From Coriobacteriia bacterium (lineage in GTDB: Bacteria; Actinomycetota; Coriobacteriia; Anaerosomatales; JAHIQC01): a stretch of 7,867 bases of DNA. The DNA lies in contig JAURYZ010000240.1 in assembly GCA_030653635.1 (NCBI GenBank), forward strand, positions 1-7,867. Reading direction: 5' to 3'. Below the pieces are notes generated by a model. It was not told the origin of the DNA and did not search any database. It saw only the letters and a list, made by a program, of their open reading frames with translations. Positions 5,866 through 7,867 of this stretch are shown in pieces. A program made the translations under genes and the position numbers. Position 1 is the first letter of the stretch. Each line of letters begins with the position of its first letter.

Positions 5866-6918
5866 TCACTCCTCGGGTGACATCGGATATGCGGGTGGCG
5901 CGGGTGGTGCGGGTGGTGCGGGGACCACCGGGGGTGCTGGCGGTGCTGGGATGTATTGGTCAAGATCCTGCGAAGGTTGTGGCGCAAACTGCGAGCTCGG
6001 CGCTGTGGGCGGAGCTATAACCGCAGGCGCATCGATCCCGAATAGCTGGCGATAAAAGCCAGTCCAGACGTAGTAGATGAACACCATGAGCGGCATGACC
6101 ATCGCATATGAAATCAGAATCGCGACAACCCAGTAAAGCCCGAAGCCTTCAATGAATGCGGCCGGGTCTGTGCTGGAAGCCGGATCGGGCATCGATGCCA
6201 TCATGCCGAACTGGAACGGCACGAGCAGCATGCTTGCGACCATCTGGACCCCGTAGTAGATGCCGATGAGGATTAGTCCCATCACGAACACCTGCTTGAA
6301 GCGATGACGCAACACGTCGCGCGAGGACGCCATACCGCCTCGGATGTCGGTGCCCGAGATGACAATGGCGCGAACTGCAATAGCCTCAAAGGACATCGCA
6401 AGCAACACAAAGACTGTCCCGATGGCGAGAATGGCGATGTAGCCGCAGCAGAACAAGACGAACGCGCCGCCAGCCGCGGAATCCGAGCCCGAATCCATCA
6501 CAGCGACGATCACACCCAACACGCCAAACGCCACACCCGCGAGTACCGTCGCCACAAGCCCGATGCTCAGATCGAGACCAGCCACTCTGGGCAGGAACCT
6601 CAGTCCCGCGCGCCAGCCATCACCGAAGCGTACCGGACGGCCCTCGAGCCCCTCATTGCTCAGATAGACCAAGGCGCCGTTGTACGCCAGGTACATGAAC
6701 ACGGAACACAGGCCGGCCACGGCAAAGCCAACGAACGAGGCGATCAGGATCTCCTCGGAAGGTTCGGTGCCTGCCCCACTTGAGTAGGCGAGCAGCCCGA
6801 TCATGGGGAGCATTGTCAGAAAGCTTACCCCGTAGCCAATTGCCAGCCAGCCCCACATCGCCCAGGACCGCCAGGTGAGACGCCATGCGTCAGCCAGGAT
6901 CTTGCCGTAACGGATCAC
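5866..6918 (-). CDS. Multi-pass membrane protein of unknown function with proline-rich tail
   Basis: A 350-residue membrane protein with about six hydrophobic segments (20-45, 57-86, 113-141, 149-175, 209-234, 259-284). It is paralogous to the next gene: shared features are RYGKILADAWRLTW near the N-terminus, NEGLEGRPVRFGDGWRAGLR (88-107), LRHRFKQVFVMGL (203-215) and YVWTGFYRQLFGIDA (283-297). The tail (298-350) is rich in Pro and Ala with PAPPAPP repeats and ends in SPEE. No catalytic motif or signal peptide was recognised. GTG at 6918 is preferred: AAGGGGGAG lies just upstream, the paralog alignment begins at this point, and the alternative ATG at 6942 (eight more residues) sits in the loop of a GC-rich hairpin without a well-placed ribosome binding site. 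Its last bases overlap the region of the next gene's ribosome binding site, indicating cotranscription. Confidence 0.85.
   Translation of the reverse strand: MIRYGKILADAWRLTWRSWAMWGWLAIGYGVSFLTMLPMIGLLAYSSGAGTEPSEEILIASFVGFAVAGLCSVFMYLAYNGALVYLSNEGLEGRPVRFGDGWRAGLRFLPRVAGLDLSIGLVATVLAGVAFGVLGVIVAVMDSGSDSAAGGAFVLFCCGYIAILAIGTVFVLLAMSFEAIAVRAIVISGTDIRGGMASSRDVLRHRFKQVFVMGLILIGIYYGVQMVASMLLVPFQFGMMASMPDPASSTDPAAFIEGFGLYWVVAILISYAMVMPLMVFIYYVWTGFYRQLFGIDAPAVIAPPTAPSSQFAPQPSQDLDQYIPAPPAPPVVPAPPAPPAPPAYPMSPEE
5869..5874 (-). promoter_or_regulatory. Ribosome binding site of the downstream membrane paralog
   Basis: GAGGAG lies inside the last codons of the upstream paralog and ends 8 bases before ATG at 5860. 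It sits almost directly against the alternative GTG at 5869, so it supports the ATG start. Confidence 0.65.
5891..5917. repeat. Three tandem 9-bp repeats encoding the proline-rich tail
   Basis: The plus strand reads GCGGGTGGC, GCGGGTGGT, GCGGGTGGT in immediate succession; related but diverged units continue to about 5950. Read on the coding (minus) strand each unit encodes Pro-Pro-Ala in the tail of the membrane protein. In-frame slippage would change tail length by three residues without breaking the frame. Confidence 0.75.
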
Positions 6919-6933
6919 GCGCTCCCCCTTCTG

Positions 6934-6952
6934 GCCCGGCATGGTCCCGGGC
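6934..6952 (-). other. GC-rich hairpin in the gap between the DUF362 and membrane-protein genes
   Basis: GCCCGG (6952-6947 on the minus strand) pairs with CCGGGC (6939-6934) around a 7-base loop that contains the alternative ATG of the membrane protein. No T-tract follows, so it is not an intrinsic terminator; it may moderate readthrough or translation, or be incidental. Confidence 0.35.
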
Positions 6953-6965
6953 GATCCCTGAACAA

Positions 6966-7867
6966 TCAGGTGATCTCCACAATCTCGTACTGGCGCGTGC
7001 CCAACCCAAGCTTCTCGCCATGCGCCATGGCGATGGTGCCGTCGATGCCGGTGATACTTGCGAACTTGTCCTGGCCCGAGGGCATGCCCTCACCCCGGGA
7101 GCCGGAAAGGCCCGTCGCGGCGGTGACCATGTCGTATGCGGCCTGGTCGATAGCGATCGGGTCCATGGAAACCATGACGCCGATGTCAGGCACAATGCTC
7201 GCGTCCGAGAAGCTCCAACAATCGCAATCAGGCGAGATGTTGGTAAGGAACGAGACGTACACGACCTTGCCGTCCTTGCCGGCAAGTGCGCCCAGCGTGT
7301 GCTCAGCGATCTTTTCCTGGATGTCCTCAGGCGTGGTCTTCCACTGCGTGGCGATAGCGGAGTAGGCGCAGCTCGCGACACACTCACCGCATCCGTAGCA
7401 CAGTGCGAAGTCGACCACGGCGACCCGGTCCGGGCCGATCGTTATCGCGTCCACCGGGCACCACTGCACGCACCGCTTGCACGCGGTGCACTTCTCGGCG
7501 GTGACCTCGGGGATGAAATCGGAGTGCATGCGCTGTTTGGCGCTGCGCGAACCCAGTCCCATGCCCACGTTCTTGAGCGCGCCGCCAAAGCCAGTAGCCT
7601 CATGGCCCTTGACGTGGGTTACAACGACCATCGCGTCCGCGTGTACTGCCGCAGACCCAATACGAACGCTGTCGAAATGCTTGCCGCCTGAGATTGGGAC
7701 GTCGACCGCCTCACGGCCGTCGAGCCCGTCGGCGATGATGATCGGCGCCTCGATCGTTGAGTAGGCGAAGCCGTTGTGGACCGCGCACGACAGGTGGTCG
7801 ACCGCGTTGAACCGCTGACCGCGGTATAGGGTATTCGCGTCAGTCAAGAAAGGTTTACCGCCCACCT
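6966..7867 (-). CDS. DUF362 protein with two [4Fe-4S] ferredoxin motifs, C-terminal part
   Basis: The frame is open at the right edge, so the N-terminus is missing; the visible 299 residues begin at an internal VGGKPFLTDANTLYRG-type segment, with a valine (GTG) codon at 7865 that is unlikely to be the true start. The DUF362 core is seen as TDANTLYRG, IIIADGLDG (42-50) and VVTHVKGHEATGFGGALKNVG (81-101, the most conserved part). A bacterial ferredoxin module follows: CTACKRCVQWCP (Cys126, 129, 132, 136) and CYGCGECVASCA (Cys156, 159, 162, 166), then SPDCDCWSFSD (Cys214, 216) and IGVMVSMDPIAIDQAAYD (228-245), typical of the COG2768 Fe-S centre proteins. Predicted cytoplasmic redox protein common in anaerobes, with no settled reaction. 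The second motif has CA where CP is usual. It is 47 bases upstream of the membrane-protein pair and may head the same transcript. Confidence 0.93.
   Translation of the reverse strand, partial: VGGKPFLTDANTLYRGQRFNAVDHLSCAVHNGFAYSTIEAPIIIADGLDGREAVDVPISGGKHFDSVRIGSAAVHADAMVVVTHVKGHEATGFGGALKNVGMGLGSRSAKQRMHSDFIPEVTAEKCTACKRCVQWCPVDAITIGPDRVAVVDFALCYGCGECVASCAYSAIATQWKTTPEDIQEKIAEHTLGALAGKDGKVVYVSFLTNISPDCDCWSFSDASIVPDIGVMVSMDPIAIDQAAYDMVTAATGLSGSRGEGMPSGQDKFASITGIDGTIAMAHGEKLGLGTRQYEIVEIT

Noticed and set aside
6885..7691. Plus-strand open frame of 268 codons opposite the DUF362 gene
   Set aside because: Antisense shadow of a clearly coding ferredoxin/DUF362 sequence; no domain or ribosome binding site supports it.

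Overview
The window is GC-rich (roughly 60% by eye) and densely coded, with TTG and GTG starts beside ATG. It reads as bacterial chromosomal housekeeping sequence. The order rsmI - abrB (opposite strand) - metG - tatD - yabE-like (DUF348) matches the neighbourhood known from Bacillus subtilis. The rsmI / metG / tatD / rpfB(DUF348) part is also known from Actinobacteria such as Mycobacterium. The combination of high GC, an AbrB-family regulator, a short MetRS and anaerobe-type iron-sulfur proteins (a DUF362/ferredoxin protein and an Isf-like flavoprotein) suggests an anaerobic Gram-positive, perhaps a Coriobacteriia-like actinobacterium or a high-GC clostridial relative. That placement is inference. 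No mobile element, CRISPR array, tRNA or rRNA was seen.

Right block (7867 to 4026, minus strand, read right to left): the C-terminal 299 residues of a DUF362 protein with two [4Fe-4S] motifs; two adjacent six-helix membrane proteins that are clearly paralogs and carry proline-rich tails; then rsmI, whose start overlaps the preceding stop by one base (TGATG). The spacing suggests one transcription unit whose promoter lies outside the window.

Middle: a small AbrB-family regulator with a C-terminal four-cysteine knuckle is the only plus-strand gene (3710-3955). It converges on rsmI, and a perfect 12-bp inverted repeat spans the rsmI stop. It diverges from metG across a 122-bp control region.

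Left block (3587 to 1, minus strand): metG, tatD and an Isf-like flavoprotein are closely spaced (31 and 4 bases) and probably cotranscribed. After a 153-bp gap with a well-formed promoter comes the start of a membrane-anchored DUF348 (YabE/RpfB-like) cell-wall protein, cut by the left edge. The core theme is translation (RsmI, MetRS), a TatD hydrolase and envelope functions. The redox proteins and the membrane paralog pair are the lineage-specific additions.

No convincingly new system is visible. The most distinctive points are the uncharacterised tandem membrane paralogs next to rsmI, the zinc-knuckle AbrB, and the MetRS motif deviations.
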